Source: Bhargavaea sp. CC-171006 (GTDB lineage: Bacteria > Bacillota > Bacilli > Bacillales_A > Planococcaceae). Taken from it: a DNA stretch of 64,000 nucleotides. The position numbers and the translations under genes were made by a program. The stretch lies in contig NZ_QUZH01000006.1 of NCBI RefSeq assembly GCF_009761675.1, positions 1 through 64,000 of the forward strand. The letters are read 5' to 3'. This document shows, one piece after another, positions 1 to 8,728 of the stretch (its first letter is position 1; every line of letters starts with the position of its first letter). Under the pieces are notes generated by a model, which saw nothing but the letters and a program-made list of their open reading frames with translations, was not told the origin of the DNA and ran no database searches.

Positions 1-13
1 TTTTCAGGAATAG

Positions 14-84
14 AAAAAACTGCAGACCAAGGAGTAGTTCACTCACTTTGTCTACAGTCTGAAACGGCGCCTGGGCGCCGTTTC
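14..84 (-). terminator. Tandem hairpin terminator of hmoB
   Basis: Reading the minus strand away from hmoB, a perfect GC-rich inverted repeat (61-71 against 74-84) is followed by a second hairpin. Its arms lie near 47-59 and 20-32, pair over 13 positions with one mismatch and one wobble, and run straight into six T residues (14-19 on the plus strand are A). The second hairpin is the convincing intrinsic terminator; the first may assist or be bidirectional. Confidence 0.75.
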
Positions 85-95
85 CTGATGCCGGC

Positions 96-617
96 TCAGA
101 TCTTTTCGTCTTCCGGCTTTTCTGTTTCATATTCAGTGATGTAAGAGGACGCGCTGAAGATGTGCTGTACTTTCTCTGCCGTCGTAGGCTGTTCTTTCCG
201 GTCGTGCGCGCTCTTGAATGCCTGCGAACCCTTCCACAGTTCGTAGTGGTCTTTCGACTCCCAGGCGGTTACGACGCGATACGTATCGTCCTTGATCGGA
301 CGGAGAAGCCGGAAGGTGAGGAAGCCCGGCTGGCCGTCGACCATATTCGCCCGGTTCTGGAAGCGATGCTCGAAGATCGGACGCCCTTCGTCGGTGACCG
401 GGATATTGTTGACGATATAATACCCGTGCTTGGCAAGCGGGCCGCTTGCGCCGATCACTTCATAGCGTTTCGGCGTCTGGAAAACGCTCTTGCCCTCCGT
501 CTCGTGCAGAAGAAGCGAGTTCCCCGCACCGTGGAGGAGCACCATGTTTTCCCCGTTATGCTTTTCTTTGATTTTCTCCATGAATTCCGGCGTACCGGAT
601 GTGGTGTACAAGTTCAT
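96..617 (-). CDS. hmoB: Heme-degrading monooxygenase HmoB-like (ABM fold)
   Basis: The 173-residue protein has a C-terminal antibiotic-biosynthesis-monooxygenase (ABM) domain from about residue 65 (NRANMVDGQPGF through VVTAWESKDHYELW), the ferredoxin-like fold of IsdG/HmoB enzymes that open heme in the cytosol and release iron. Length and N-terminal extension fit B. subtilis HmoB (YhgC), which also sits near hemE. A GGGAGGT Shine-Dalgarno lies 7 nt before the ATG. Divergent from hemE, so heme breakdown and synthesis genes share one intergenic region. The specific function is inferred from family and position. Confidence 0.8.
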   Translation of the reverse strand: MNLYTTSGTPEFMEKIKEKHNGENMVLLHGAGNSLLLHETEGKSVFQTPKRYEVIGASGPLAKHGYYIVNNIPVTDEGRPIFEHRFQNRANMVDGQPGFLTFRLLRPIKDDTYRVVTAWESKDHYELWKGSQAFKSAHDRKEQPTTAEKVQHIFSASSYITEYETEKPEDEKI

Positions 618-828
618 TTGACATACCTCCCGTATCTACCTATCCTGCATTAATTTTCCCACAGCCGGGCCGGTTAAAACAAGTGTGACCAATCCTTGAC
701 AAGATATATGTCCGAACCGTGTCGGGAAAGGTTAAATTCTATGACATTTGCCTCTCCAATCTATACAATAAATGATGGACAGCCTATAGTTAAAACGGAA
801 TGATTACGAAGAAAGTAGGAATCATGAC

Positions 829-1869
829 ATGACCAAGTTTAACGACACGCTGCTTCGCGCAGCCCGCGGGGAGAAAACGGAACACACACCGGTCTGGTTT
901 ATGCGCCAGGCGGGACGTTCCCAGCCGGAATACCGGAAGCTGAAGGAAAAGTACTCGCTGGAGGAAATTACCCACCAGCCGGAGCTTTGTGCCTATGTGA
1001 CGAAGCTCCCGGTCGACCAGTACAACGTCGATGGGGCGATCCTCTACAAGGATATCGTCACCCCGCTCGCAGGCATCGGGGTGGATGTGAAGATCAAGTC
1101 CGGCGTCGGCCCGGTGATCTCCAACCCGATCCGCTCCCGCGCGGATATCGACCGCCTCGGCGAGTTCCATGCCGAAGAACAGGTGCCGTACGTGCTTGAG
1201 ACCATAAAAATCCTGACAGAGGAGCAGCTGGACGTGCCATTGATCGGCTTTGCGGGTGCGCCGTTCACCTTGGCAAGCTATATGATCGAGGGCGGTCCGT
1301 CCCGCAGCTACAACCTCACAAAATCGTTCATGGTGTCGGAGCCGGAAGCCTGGCAGGCACTCATGGATAAACTCGCGGATATGGACATCGCTTACCTGAA
1401 GGCGCAAATCGCCGCAGGCGCGAAAATTGTTCAGGTGTTCGACTCGTGGGTCGGCGCATTGAGCGTGGCTGATTACCGCCGGTTCATCAAGCCGACGATG
1501 ACTCGCATCGTCTCCGAAGTGAAAAAGACCGGCGTTCCGGTGATCACGTTCGGCGTCGGGGCAAGTCACCTGGCCAATGAATGGAACGACCTGCCTGTTG
1601 ATGTCGTCGGCCTCGACTGGCGCCTCCCGATCAGAGAAGCAGGGGAGCGCGGCATCCAAAAGCCGGTCATGGGCAACCTGGACCCGACACTCCTGATTGC
1701 AGACTGGGACGTTATCGAAGAACGGGCGAAGGAAATCGTCGAGCAGGGCGTCGAACACGGCGCGCACATCTTCAACCTCGGCCATGGCGTCTTCCCGGAC
1801 GTCCAGCCGGCGACACTCAAGAAGCTGACAGAGTTCGTCCACACGTACTCTGCGCAACTGAGAAAATAA
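829..1869 (+). CDS. hemE: Uroporphyrinogen decarboxylase
   Basis: This cytosolic enzyme removes four acetate carboxyls from uroporphyrinogen III to give coproporphyrinogen III. The 346 residues match the family length. The signature [10 protein letters not shown] (about 21-30) holds the substrate-binding arginines, [13 protein letters not shown] carries the catalytic-pocket aspartate, [14 protein letters not shown] follows, and [11 protein letters not shown] is near the C-terminus. It starts an apparent two-gene unit with hemH, whose ATG comes 30 nt after its stop, as in the Bacillus hemEHY operon. Confidence 0.97.
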   Translation: MTKFNDTLLRAARGEKTEHTPVWFMRQAGRSQPEYRKLKEKYSLEEITHQPELCAYVTKLPVDQYNVDGAILYKDIVTPLAGIGVDVKIKSGVGPVISNPIRSRADIDRLGEFHAEEQVPYVLETIKILTEEQLDVPLIGFAGAPFTLASYMIEGGPSRSYNLTKSFMVSEPEAWQALMDKLADMDIAYLKAQIAAGAKIVQVFDSWVGALSVADYRRFIKPTMTRIVSEVKKTGVPVITFGVGASHLANEWNDLPVDVVGLDWRLPIREAGERGIQKPVMGNLDPTLLIADWDVIEERAKEIVEQGVEHGAHIFNLGHGVFPDVQPATLKKLTEFVHTYSAQLRK

Positions 1870-1899
1870 CCTAAACTCCTTAACTGGAAGGTGAAACGA

Positions 1900-2829
1900 A
1901 TGGCGAAAAAGACGATGGGCCTTCTCGTCATGGCCTATGGAACCCCTTATAAGGAAGAAGACATCGAACCGTATTACACGCATATCCGCCGCGGCCGTCC
2001 GCCTGCGCCGGAGCAGCTCCAGGACCTGAAGGACCGCTACGAGGCGATCGGCGGAATATCCCCGCTCGCCAAGACGACCGACGAGCAGGCTGAAGCACTC
2101 GGCAAGCGGCTCAACGAAGTGCAGGACGACATCGAGTTCAAGGTGTATGTCGGCCTGAAGCACATCCACCCGTTCATCGAGGACACAGTGGAGAAGATGC
2201 ATGAAGACGGCATTACAGAGGCGGTCACAATTGTCCTGGCACCGCACTACTCGACCTTCTCCGTCGAGTCGTACACCAAGCGCGCAAAGGAAAAAGCGGC
2301 GGAACTCGGCGATATGCAGATCCATTCCGTCAAGGACTTCTACCGCCAGCCGAAGTTCATCCAGTACTGGGAAGAGAAGATCCGTGAAGCATACGAGTCG
2401 ATGACGGAAGAAGAACGCGAAAATGCGTGCCTTGTCGTCTCCGCGCACTCGCTTCCTGAGAAGATCAAGGAACACGGCGATCCGTATCCGGACCAGCTGG
2501 ACGAGACTGCGAAGCTGGTTGCGGAAGCGGCTGACGTGAAGACTTACGCGGTCGGCTGGCAGTCCGAGGGCAATACGCCTGACCCATGGCTCGGCCCGGA
2601 CGTCCAGGACCTGACGCGCGACCTTCACAAGGAACACGGCTACAAGGCATTCGTCTACACGCCGCTCGGATTTGTCGCGGAGCACCTCGAAGTGCTCTAC
2701 GACAATGACTACGAGTGTAAAGTCGTCTGCGATGAAGTCGGCGCTTCCTACTACCGTCCGGAAATGCCAAAAACGCACCCGCTGTTTGTTGATGCGATGG
2801 CAGACGCTGTCATGGACGTACTGAAATAA
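1900..2829 (+). CDS. hemH: Coproporphyrin III ferrochelatase
   Basis: Inserts Fe2+ into coproporphyrin III (Gram-positive coproporphyrin-dependent pathway) in the cytosol. The protein has 309 residues. It opens with [14 protein letters not shown], has [13 protein letters not shown] mid-protein and [11 protein letters not shown] with the metal-binding histidine near residue 180. I chose the ATG at 1900 rather than the in-frame GTG at 1891, because that GTG lies inside the Shine-Dalgarno GGAAGGTG (1886-1893), which is 6 nt from the ATG. hemY (cgoX), third gene of the B. subtilis operon, is missing here; a terminator follows directly. Confidence 0.95.
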   Translation: MAKKTMGLLVMAYGTPYKEEDIEPYYTHIRRGRPPAPEQLQDLKDRYEAIGGISPLAKTTDEQAEALGKRLNEVQDDIEFKVYVGLKHIHPFIEDTVEKMHEDGITEAVTIVLAPHYSTFSVESYTKRAKEKAAELGDMQIHSVKDFYRQPKFIQYWEEKIREAYESMTEEERENACLVVSAHSLPEKIKEHGDPYPDQLDETAKLVAEAADVKTYAVGWQSEGNTPDPWLGPDVQDLTRDLHKEHGYKAFVYTPLGFVAEHLEVLYDNDYECKVVCDEVGASYYRPEMPKTHPLFVDAMADAVMDVLK

Positions 2830-2840
2830 GAAATGAGGGA

Positions 2841-2873
2841 ATCGGGAACGGCTATGTGCCGTTCCCGATTTTT
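2841..2873 (+). terminator. Terminator of hemEH
   Basis: A perfect 12-bp stem (2841-2852 against 2858-2869) with a 5-nt loop is followed by a T run, 11 nt after the hemH stop. Confidence 0.92.
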
Positions 2874-2935
2874 CGTTGGTCCTCTATCTGTTTCTTTATT
2901 AAGATGGACATAAAGGAAACAAGGAGGAGATTGAG

Positions 2936-3421
2936 ATGATCACGGATGTGGATTTGAAGCATTTGCGGCGTTGTGTAGAGTTGGCGGAAACAGCGCTGGA
3001 GAAAGGGGACGAGCCATTCGGTTCGGTCCTTGTCTCCGCCGGCGGGGAAGTGCTTGCCGAAGACCATAACCACGTGGCAGGGGGCGATCATACCCAGCAC
3101 CCGGAATTCGCGCTGGCGCGTTGGGCGGCGGAAAACATGACACCCGAAGAAAGAAGCGGGGCGACCGTCTATACATCCGGTGAACACTGCCCGATGTGCG
3201 CCGCGGCACACGGCTGGGTCGGCTTGGGCCGCATCGTCTATGCTTCTTCTTCGCAGCAGCTGGCAGAATGGCTCGCTGAACTGGGCGTCGCTCCTTCGCG
3301 TGTCCGGAACCTTTCCATACAGGAAGTGATCCGGGATGCTCAAGTAGACGGGCCGGTTCCGGAACTCGCGGAACAGGTACGGGAGCTGCATCGTGAGCTT
3401 CACAGTAAGGCGGGAAGGTGA
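2936..3421 (+). CDS. Nucleoside deaminase (guanine/cytidine deaminase-like)
   Basis: The 161-residue protein is a cytidine-deaminase-fold zinc hydrolase. It has the H-x-E motif in HPEFAL (about 60-65) and the zinc-binding C-x2-C in EHCPMCAAA (about 83-91). EPFGSVLVSAGGEVLAEDHN is the usual N-terminal strand pair. The family contains guanine deaminase, tRNA adenosine deaminase and others; size and the GDEPFG opening are closest to guanine-deaminase-like enzymes, but the substrate cannot be fixed. The Shine-Dalgarno AAGGAGGAGA lies just before the ATG. It stands alone between the hemH terminator and a repeat array. Confidence 0.8.
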   Translation: MITDVDLKHLRRCVELAETALEKGDEPFGSVLVSAGGEVLAEDHNHVAGGDHTQHPEFALARWAAENMTPEERSGATVYTSGEHCPMCAAAHGWVGLGRIVYASSSQQLAEWLAELGVAPSRVRNLSIQEVIRDAQVDGPVPELAEQVRELHRELHSKAGR

Positions 3422-3465
3422 TAAGGGATTTTTGCGATTAGGATGTTTTAATTCCGGATCTACGG

Positions 3466-3630
3466 TTTCGTCCTTCATGGTCGGAGTCTCGTCATTCAAG
3501 GCCTCAGTTTCGTCATTCGTGGCCCTAATTTCGTCATTCGCACGGCCGGATCCAGCGAATGACGAAATGATCTGGATGAATGACGAAATCAGACGGTCGA
3601 ATGACGAAACCTAACCGCTGAATGCGGAAA
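3466..3630. repeat. Inverted 4+4 array of an 11-nt core, 21-nt period (family A)
   Basis: Four copies of TTTCGTCATTC (starts 3466, 3487, 3508, 3529; first two with one substitution each) are spaced exactly 21 nt apart. Four copies of the reverse complement (3557, 3578, 3599, 3620; last with two changes) follow at the same period. Every pair is symmetric about position 3548. The 10-nt spacers are neither conserved nor complementary across the dyad, so a transcript would form four 11-bp helices separated by internal loops. The array lies between convergent genes, just past the terminator of the LytTR gene. Function unknown. Confidence 0.9.
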
Positions 3631-3653
3631 TTGATTAAAAATCTTACGTACGA

Positions 3654-3688
3654 GAAACGCCGTTCCGGACATGCCGGAACGGCGTTTT
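3654..3688 (-). terminator. Terminator of the LytTR gene
   Basis: Strong inverted repeat (3655-3668 against 3674-3687). T residues follow in the minus direction, and a shorter T run lies on the plus side, so it may work both ways. Confidence 0.8.
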
Positions 3689-3693
3689 CCATT

Positions 3694-4347
3694 TCAGAAT
3701 CCGAGAACTTTCCTGAGCGTGGGGGCATGGGTCTGGCTGACCGGGATTTCCGATCCGTCCGATGTCGTGATGAGGAGTCCCGAGGTGAAGTCGTCTTTGC
3801 GGATGCGGCTGATGAAGTCCGTGTTGATGAGATAGGAGCGGTGCACCCGGAGGAAGGAGCCCGACAATTCCGCCTCCAGCTGTTTGAGTGTCCGGGTGGA
3901 GGCGAATTCTTCCCCGTCCGCATAGAACCAGGTTTTCTTGTCCGCGCTTTCGATGTGTGTGATGCGGCTGACGGAGACCGGCACCCAGTCTTCATCATTG
4001 CGGCCGGTCAGGTAACGGATCGGGGCGGCCTTCTCCGTTTTCTTTTCCTCGGGCAGGAGGATGATCACGGCACCCGGCAACGAATCAATTTCCACCGGAT
4101 AGCCGATTCCATAATAGGAAGAGTCACGGTCGGGGAAGGACAGCCGGTCTTCCGCGCGCCGTCCTGTCTGCAACACCCGGTGGGCAATGTCCCCCGGAGT
4201 GACGGGATGGCCGGTGGCGAGCGGGATGTCCAGGCCCCGCTGGTCCAGATGAATGTAATGGCCGTCTGCCGCCACGGCAAATGCCGCCTTTTCCGGAATC
4301 CACTCACAAGCAAATTGCGCCAACTGTTCTAACACACCGTTTTTCAT
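3694..4347 (-). CDS. LytTR-family transcriptional regulator
   Basis: The 217-residue protein has a C-terminal LytTR DNA-binding domain (about 115-217, with THIESADKKTWFYADG, LEAELSGSFLRVHRSYLIN and the terminal PTLRKVLGF). The N-terminal half (about 1-105) resembles a small-molecule or PAS/GAF-like sensor rather than a receiver: no phospho-acceptor aspartate pattern is visible. The start at 4347 is chosen because GGAGGAGA lies 5 nt upstream; an ATG at 4389 is also open. It diverges from aceA across about 190 nt, so it probably regulates the glyoxylate shunt (inference). Confidence 0.8.
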   Translation of the reverse strand: MKNGVLEQLAQFACEWIPEKAAFAVAADGHYIHLDQRGLDIPLATGHPVTPGDIAHRVLQTGRRAEDRLSFPDRDSSYYGIGYPVEIDSLPGAVIILLPEEKKTEKAAPIRYLTGRNDEDWVPVSVSRITHIESADKKTWFYADGEEFASTRTLKQLEAELSGSFLRVHRSYLINTDFISRIRKDDFTSGLLITTSDGSEIPVSQTHAPTLRKVLGF

Positions 4348-4434
4348 CTGATCTCCTCCATTCATCGGCGAACCGCCCATGTTCATCAAAGAATTTCCCT
4401 CTTTTGTCCGAAAACCCAGACAAAAAAGACGATT

Positions 4435-4502
4435 CTGTTATATAGTAAGTTACAACAAAGACAGCTGTTATGAAACAGTCAAAAAGAACTATTTTATAAC
4501 AG
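4435..4502. promoter_or_regulatory. Shared lytTR/aceA control region with dyad
   Basis: The divergent intergenic region holds the dyad CTGTTATGAAACAG (4465-4478), an upstream CTGTTA (4435-4440) and further ACAG elements at 4461 and 4499. LytTR proteins bind short direct repeats of comparable character, so this is a candidate operator. No clean -35/-10 pair could be assigned. Confidence 0.35.
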
Positions 4503-4535
4503 CGTTAATAAAACCCTCTGAAAGGTGTGTATCGG

Positions 4536-5813
4536 ATGACTACAAAACAGGCGGAAATCGAACAGATTGAAATGGGATGGCAGGATGAGCGGTGGAACGG
4601 AATCACACGGCCTTACACGGCGGAAGATGTGTACCGCCTCCGCGGCTCCGTCCAGATTGAACATACGCTCGCAAAGCGCGGAGCGGCACGGCTCTGGAAA
4701 TCCCTTCAGGAACAACCGTTCATCAACGCACTCGGCGCACTCACCGGGAACCAGGCGATGCAGCAGGTCAAAGCAGGACTGCAGGCCATCTACCTGAGCG
4801 GCTGGCAGGTCGCAGCTGACGCGAACATCTCCGGCCATATGTACCCTGACCAGAGCCTTTACCCGGCAAACAGCGTGCCGCATGTCGTCAAGCGCATCAA
4901 TCAGGCGCTCCAACGCGCAGACCAGATCGACCGCGCGGAAGGCCGTGAAGGATTTGACTGGTTCGCGCCGATCGTCGCGGACGCGGAAGCCGGATTCGGC
5001 GGACCGCTCAACGTCTTTGAACTGATGAAAGGCATGATTGAATCTGGAGCTGCCGGCGTCCACTTCGAGGACCAGCTCGCGTCCGAGAAGAAATGCGGAC
5101 ACCTCGGCGGCAAGGTCCTTCTCCCGACGCAGAACGCAGTCAAAAACCTGATCTCTGCCCGTCTGGCGGCAGACGTCATGGGCGTCCCGACCATCATCAT
5201 CGCCCGCACCGATGCGGATGCGGCCGACCTGATCACAAGCGACATCGACCCTGCGGACCACGAGTTCATCAAAGGAGAGCGCACGCCGGAAGGCTTCTAC
5301 CGCACACGTGCCGGCATCGACCAGGCGATTGCACGCGGCCTCGCCTACGCGCAGTATGCCGACCTGATCTGGTGCGAGACATCCAAGCCGTCTCTTGAAG
5401 AAGCGAAAAAGTTCGCCGATGCAATCCATGAGAAGTTCCCGGGTAAGATGCTCGCGTACAACTGCTCGCCATCATTCAACTGGGAAGCGAACCTCGACAA
5501 GGAAACGATTGCCGAGTACCAGCGCGAAATCGCGAAGATGGGCTACAAGTTCCAGTTCGTCACGCTCGCCGGTTTCCACTCGCTGAACCACAGCATGTTC
5601 GAACTGGCAAATGCGTACAAGGATGAAGGCATGGCAGCCTACTCCCGTCTCCAGCAGGCCGAGTTTGCCAGCGAGGAAAAAGGCTACACGGCGACACGCC
5701 ACCAGCGCGAAGTCGGCACCGGTTACTTCGACGAAGTCGCGCAGGTCATTTCCGGCGGCCAGTCGTCGACAACCGCGATGGCAGGGTCCACGGAAACCGC
5801 GCAGTTCGCATAA
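4536..5813 (+). CDS. aceA: Isocitrate lyase
   Basis: Splits isocitrate to glyoxylate and succinate, the first glyoxylate-shunt step. The 425 residues match bacterial enzymes. Visible signatures are [19 protein letters not shown], the catalytic cysteine motif [11 protein letters not shown] (about 191-201), [11 protein letters not shown] and the late YNCSPSFNW. The ATG at 4536 lies 8 nt after GGTG; the in-frame GTG at 4527 overlaps that Shine-Dalgarno and is rejected. aceB follows with its ATG 18 nt past the stop, so the two form an operon. B. subtilis 168 lacks this pathway, so it is a metabolic distinction allowing growth on acetate or fatty acids. Confidence 0.97.
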   Translation: MTTKQAEIEQIEMGWQDERWNGITRPYTAEDVYRLRGSVQIEHTLAKRGAARLWKSLQEQPFINALGALTGNQAMQQVKAGLQAIYLSGWQVAADANISGHMYPDQSLYPANSVPHVVKRINQALQRADQIDRAEGREGFDWFAPIVADAEAGFGGPLNVFELMKGMIESGAAGVHFEDQLASEKKCGHLGGKVLLPTQNAVKNLISARLAADVMGVPTIIIARTDADAADLITSDIDPADHEFIKGERTPEGFYRTRAGIDQAIARGLAYAQYADLIWCETSKPSLEEAKKFADAIHEKFPGKMLAYNCSPSFNWEANLDKETIAEYQREIAKMGYKFQFVTLAGFHSLNHSMFELANAYKDEGMAAYSRLQQAEFASEEKGYTATRHQREVGTGYFDEVAQVISGGQSSTTAMAGSTETAQFA

Positions 5814-5831
5814 GGGAAGGAGCGGGTGTAC

Positions 5832-7442
5832 ATGACGACAAACGAAACGGCAAGGGAGCGGCAAGTCAATGTCACGGGCGGCCGGACGCCGTCCTCGGAT
5901 ACGATTCTGACCGAAGACGTACTCCGCTTTATCGGCGAACTGCATGAGCGGTTCAACAACCGGCGGCTTGAATTGCTGGAAAAGCGGATGGAGCGCCAGG
6001 CAAGGTTTGATGCGGGGGAGCAACCGGACTTTCTTCCAGAGACGGAACAGATCAGGGAGGGTGATTGGGAAGTCGCCCCGATCCCTGACGACCTGAAGGA
6101 CCGCCGGGTGGAAATCACCGGTCCGGTCGAGAGGAAGATGGTCATCAACGCGCTGAACTCCGGTGCGAAGACCTTTATGGCTTGCTTCGAGGACGCCACC
6201 TCCCCGACATGGGAAAACATGATCGAGGGCCAGAAGAATATGCATGATGCCGTACGGCGGACGATTTCCTACACCCGTCCGTCCGACGGCAAGGAATATA
6301 AACTGAACGACGAGACGGCGGTCCTGATTGTCCGACCGCGCGGGTGGCATCTGGAAGAGCGCCATGTCACGGTCGGCGGGGAGCCGGTGTCCGGCAGCTT
6401 GTTCGACTTCGGGCTCTTCTTCTATCACAACGCGAAAGAACAGATCGCCCGCGGAACGGGGCCGTATTTCTACCTTCCGAAGGTGGAAAGCCACCTGGAG
6501 GCACGCCTCTGGAATGATGTCTTCACCTATGCACAGGAGCGACTCGCCATCCCTCATGGCACGATCCGGGCCACTGTCCTGATCGAGACGATCCTCGCCG
6601 CATTCGAAATGGATGAAATCCTCTATGAACTGCGTGACCACGCGGCAGGGCTCAACTGCGGACGCTGGGACTATATCTTCAGCTTCCTGAAGCGGTTCCG
6701 GAACCAGGACGGTGTGCTGCTTCCGGACCGCGGCCAGGTCACGATGACAGCGCCGTTTATGAGGGCCTACACCCAACTGTGCATCAAGACGTGCCATAAG
6801 CGCGGCGCGATGGCGATCGGCGGCATGGCGGCCCAGATCCCTGTCAAGGGCGATGAAGAAGCCAACGCAGATGCTTTCAACAAAGTCGCCGAAGACAAAC
6901 GGCGCGAGGCGTCCGACGGCCATGACGGCACTTGGGTCGCGCATCCCGGCCTCGTCCCGGTCGCGATGAAGGAGTTCAATGCCGTCATCGGCGACGAACA
7001 GAATCAGGTGGACCGGAAGCGGGAAGACGTCCAAGTGACCGGCCGGGATCTGCTTCAAGTACCGGACGGGACCATCACGGAAGGCGGCATCCGGACGAAC
7101 ATCAACGTCGGCATCCGCTATATCGCAGCCTGGCTTTGCGGCAGCGGGGCGGTCCCGATCAACAACCTGATGGAAGACGCCGCGACGGCTGAAATCTCCC
7201 GCTCGCAGATCTGGCAATGGATCCGCCACCCGGAGGCACGTCTCGATGACGGCAGGGAAATCACAGAAAGCCTATTCCGGCAGCTGCTTCAAGAGGAACT
7301 GTGGAAAATCCGAAAGTCGGAAGGCGCGGAACGGTTCACAGAAGGACGTTTCCAGGAAGCCGCCGACCTGTTCAAGGAACTCACGGAAAACGACGACTTT
7401 GAAGAATTCCTGACCGTGCCGGGATACGGCCGGCTGGCATAA
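5832..7442 (+). CDS. aceB: Malate synthase A
   Basis: Condenses glyoxylate with acetyl-CoA to malate. The 536 residues fit isoform A. Signatures include [16 protein letters not shown], the Mg/glyoxylate-binding region [24 protein letters not shown] (written here only as [15 protein letters not shown]), [12 protein letters not shown] and [18 protein letters not shown]. The ATG at 5832 is 7 nt downstream of GGAAGGAGCG; the track GTG at 5826 is too close to it. It is translated from the aceA operon; together they bypass the decarboxylating TCA steps. Confidence 0.97.
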   Translation: MTTNETARERQVNVTGGRTPSSDTILTEDVLRFIGELHERFNNRRLELLEKRMERQARFDAGEQPDFLPETEQIREGDWEVAPIPDDLKDRRVEITGPVERKMVINALNSGAKTFMACFEDATSPTWENMIEGQKNMHDAVRRTISYTRPSDGKEYKLNDETAVLIVRPRGWHLEERHVTVGGEPVSGSLFDFGLFFYHNAKEQIARGTGPYFYLPKVESHLEARLWNDVFTYAQERLAIPHGTIRATVLIETILAAFEMDEILYELRDHAAGLNCGRWDYIFSFLKRFRNQDGVLLPDRGQVTMTAPFMRAYTQLCIKTCHKRGAMAIGGMAAQIPVKGDEEANADAFNKVAEDKRREASDGHDGTWVAHPGLVPVAMKEFNAVIGDEQNQVDRKREDVQVTGRDLLQVPDGTITEGGIRTNINVGIRYIAAWLCGSGAVPINNLMEDAATAEISRSQIWQWIRHPEARLDDGREITESLFRQLLQEELWKIRKSEGAERFTEGRFQEAADLFKELTENDDFEEFLTVPGYGRLA

Positions 7443-7469
7443 CCCCAAACCCATAAGGAGGAGATCTAA

Positions 7470-7598
7470 ATGATGAAAAACCAGCAGAAGATCGAAAAGT
7501 CCCGGAAGATCTGTGTCGAGTGCGGTTGTGAAATCGTTGAGAAAGTCGAGTCCCTCCATCACGAATGCGAACGCTGCGTCGGGAAATCGGAGCAGTAA
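7470..7598 (+). CDS. Zinc-ribbon microprotein, YhfH-like
   Basis: A 42-residue ORF with a strong AAGGAGGAG ribosome site 6 nt from its ATG lies 27 nt after aceB and before the operon terminator. It is lysine-rich at the N-terminus, then KICVECGCEIVEK and HHECERCVGK give two cysteine pairs that would hold one zinc ion. This spacing resembles YhfH, of which a clear copy lies at 10297-10422. Role unknown; being last in the aceAB operon suggests co-expression with the glyoxylate shunt. Confidence 0.75.
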   Translation: MMKNQQKIEKSRKICVECGCEIVEKVESLHHECERCVGKSEQ

Positions 7599-7610
7599 AT
7601 GAAATAACGG

Positions 7611-7645
7611 GGAGCCGTCATCTTAGATGACGGCTCCTATTAGTT
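7611..7645 (+). terminator. Terminator of aceAB operon
   Basis: Perfect 12-bp stem (7611-7622 against 7626-7637) with a 3-nt loop, followed by a T-rich stretch. Confidence 0.8.
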
Positions 7646-8148
7646 TTAATTTAAAGGGAAATTCTGTATGGGACCAGAATGCTATACCAAACGATTCATC
7701 GAAAGGTGGGACTATTATTGAGATTTTGCAGGCCTGGCAGCCCGTCACTTATTTGAAAGGAAGAAGTCTAGGGGACTTGGGTTTTTTTGAAGTCCTCACC
7801 CATTTTGATTACCTGAAACTCTCGTTCAGTGACTTGGCAGACACGAAAGTCGAAGTCATTTACGACCAGCCCGTTTCGCCTGTCGAGTATTACGTTTGGT
7901 CTTATCGGTTTTCAACTGAATATGGCAGGTTTGATTTGCTCAGCAAGGAAATGGATCTATCCACCGTAAAAGACGAGAGTTCGCTGTATTTCTATAAAGT
8001 CCTGAACTCGGAGTACCTGAAATGGTTCGATCACAATCCGCTCATCAACAGAAAGACGTACCCGAAACTGGAGCATCATCTGTACATGAACGGCGATCAG
8101 GTCTTTGAAGTCTTGTCCGAATACGAGCCGAGATTTATCAGAGTTTAA
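7627..8148 (+). CDS. Unknown protein, start uncertain
   Basis: An unrecognised protein of up to 173 residues, rich in aromatic and acidic residues, probably cytosolic (no signal or membrane segment). The only in-frame ATG (7627) sits inside the preceding terminator hairpin, so it is unlikely to be used. A good GAAAGGTGGG site (7701-7710) is followed by ATT codons at 7714/7717 and a TTG at 7726, so translation may start there, or the gene may have lost its 5' end. The lower GC content and lack of relation to neighbours suggest an accessory origin. I assign no function. Confidence 0.5.
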   Translation: MTAPISFNLKGNSVWDQNAIPNDSSKGGTIIEILQAWQPVTYLKGRSLGDLGFFEVLTHFDYLKLSFSDLADTKVEVIYDQPVSPVEYYVWSYRFSTEYGRFDLLSKEMDLSTVKDESSLYFYKVLNSEYLKWFDHNPLINRKTYPKLEHHLYMNGDQVFEVLSEYEPRFIRV

Positions 8149-8255
8149 CAACCATCAGGAGAGCTGTACATTTTGTTTTGATGCTTGTTTCCAGTTGTTT
8201 AAAGTATGGTCAGGAATGACATCGGCTTCAGGCCCTGACGTTAGGAGAGTCTTCT

Positions 8256-8522
8256 ATGGATAATAAAAATTCCTCTGACCATTCCCGTTACAACGAACTT
8301 CTGGCCCATATTAAACATGGTCGTGAAATTGAATTTCTTTATCAAGGACAGGAGTACTTTATCTCAAAATCTATTGAAGGTAGGGCCTTATGGAACGGAA
8401 AAACACAATTAAGCCAAATTTATAAAGATGATGATGATGCATTGAATTTTATAGAAGTTAATGGAAAAAAGTTGAAAGATCTCTTTAAGGAATCAAAAGT
8501 CGTGATTCAAACAATTTTTTAA
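8256..8522 (+). CDS. Small acidic unknown protein
   Basis: An 88-residue protein with a TAGGAGAG ribosome site 8 nt from the ATG. The sequence HIKHGREIEFLYQGQEYFISKS followed by an aspartate run (YKDDDDAL) and GKKLKDLF resembles small single-domain Bacillus proteins with a GREIEFxYxGxxYFIS core, which I recall only as hypothetical. It is AT-rich compared with flanking housekeeping genes and likely acquired. Cytosolic; no function is assigned. Confidence 0.6.
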   Translation: MDNKNSSDHSRYNELLAHIKHGREIEFLYQGQEYFISKSIEGRALWNGKTQLSQIYKDDDDALNFIEVNGKKLKDLFKESKVVIQTIF

Positions 8523-8640
8523 TGTTTGCGCTCTATTCATTCAAATGGAGCGCAATTATGTAGAATGCAGGATTAAAGGATCGGCCTCCGATGATTCTAA
8601 TTAGGAAGGGGGGGCAACGCTGCGTCGGCAGTGAACAAAT

Positions 8641-8682
8641 CAAAGGAGCCATCACTTCAGGATGGCTCCTTTGATTTTTATA
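8641..8682. terminator. Bidirectional terminator
   Basis: Perfect 13-bp stem (8641-8653 against 8661-8673) with a 7-nt loop and a T-rich plus-side tail. It sits between the small unknown gene and the convergent CPBP gene. Confidence 0.75.
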
Positions 8683-8728
8683 AACAATGGCCTGACGAAA
8701 GCACAAGAGCTTTTACTGTGTCAAAAGG

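Noticed and set aside
790-2778. 662-residue minus-strand ORF
   Set aside because: Antisense shadow of hemE and hemH caused by high GC and codon bias; arginine/valine/leucine-rich without any domain.
3393-3614. Plus-strand ORF with VSSF heptads
   Set aside because: It begins inside the deaminase gene and is a translation of the family A array; no ribosome site.
5472-7229. 585-residue minus-strand ORF
   Set aside because: Antisense shadow of aceA/aceB.
8521-8560. Hairpin after the 88-residue gene as terminator
   Set aside because: Stem of GCGCTC/GAGCGC is present but no T run follows; the stronger hairpin at 8641 is annotated instead.
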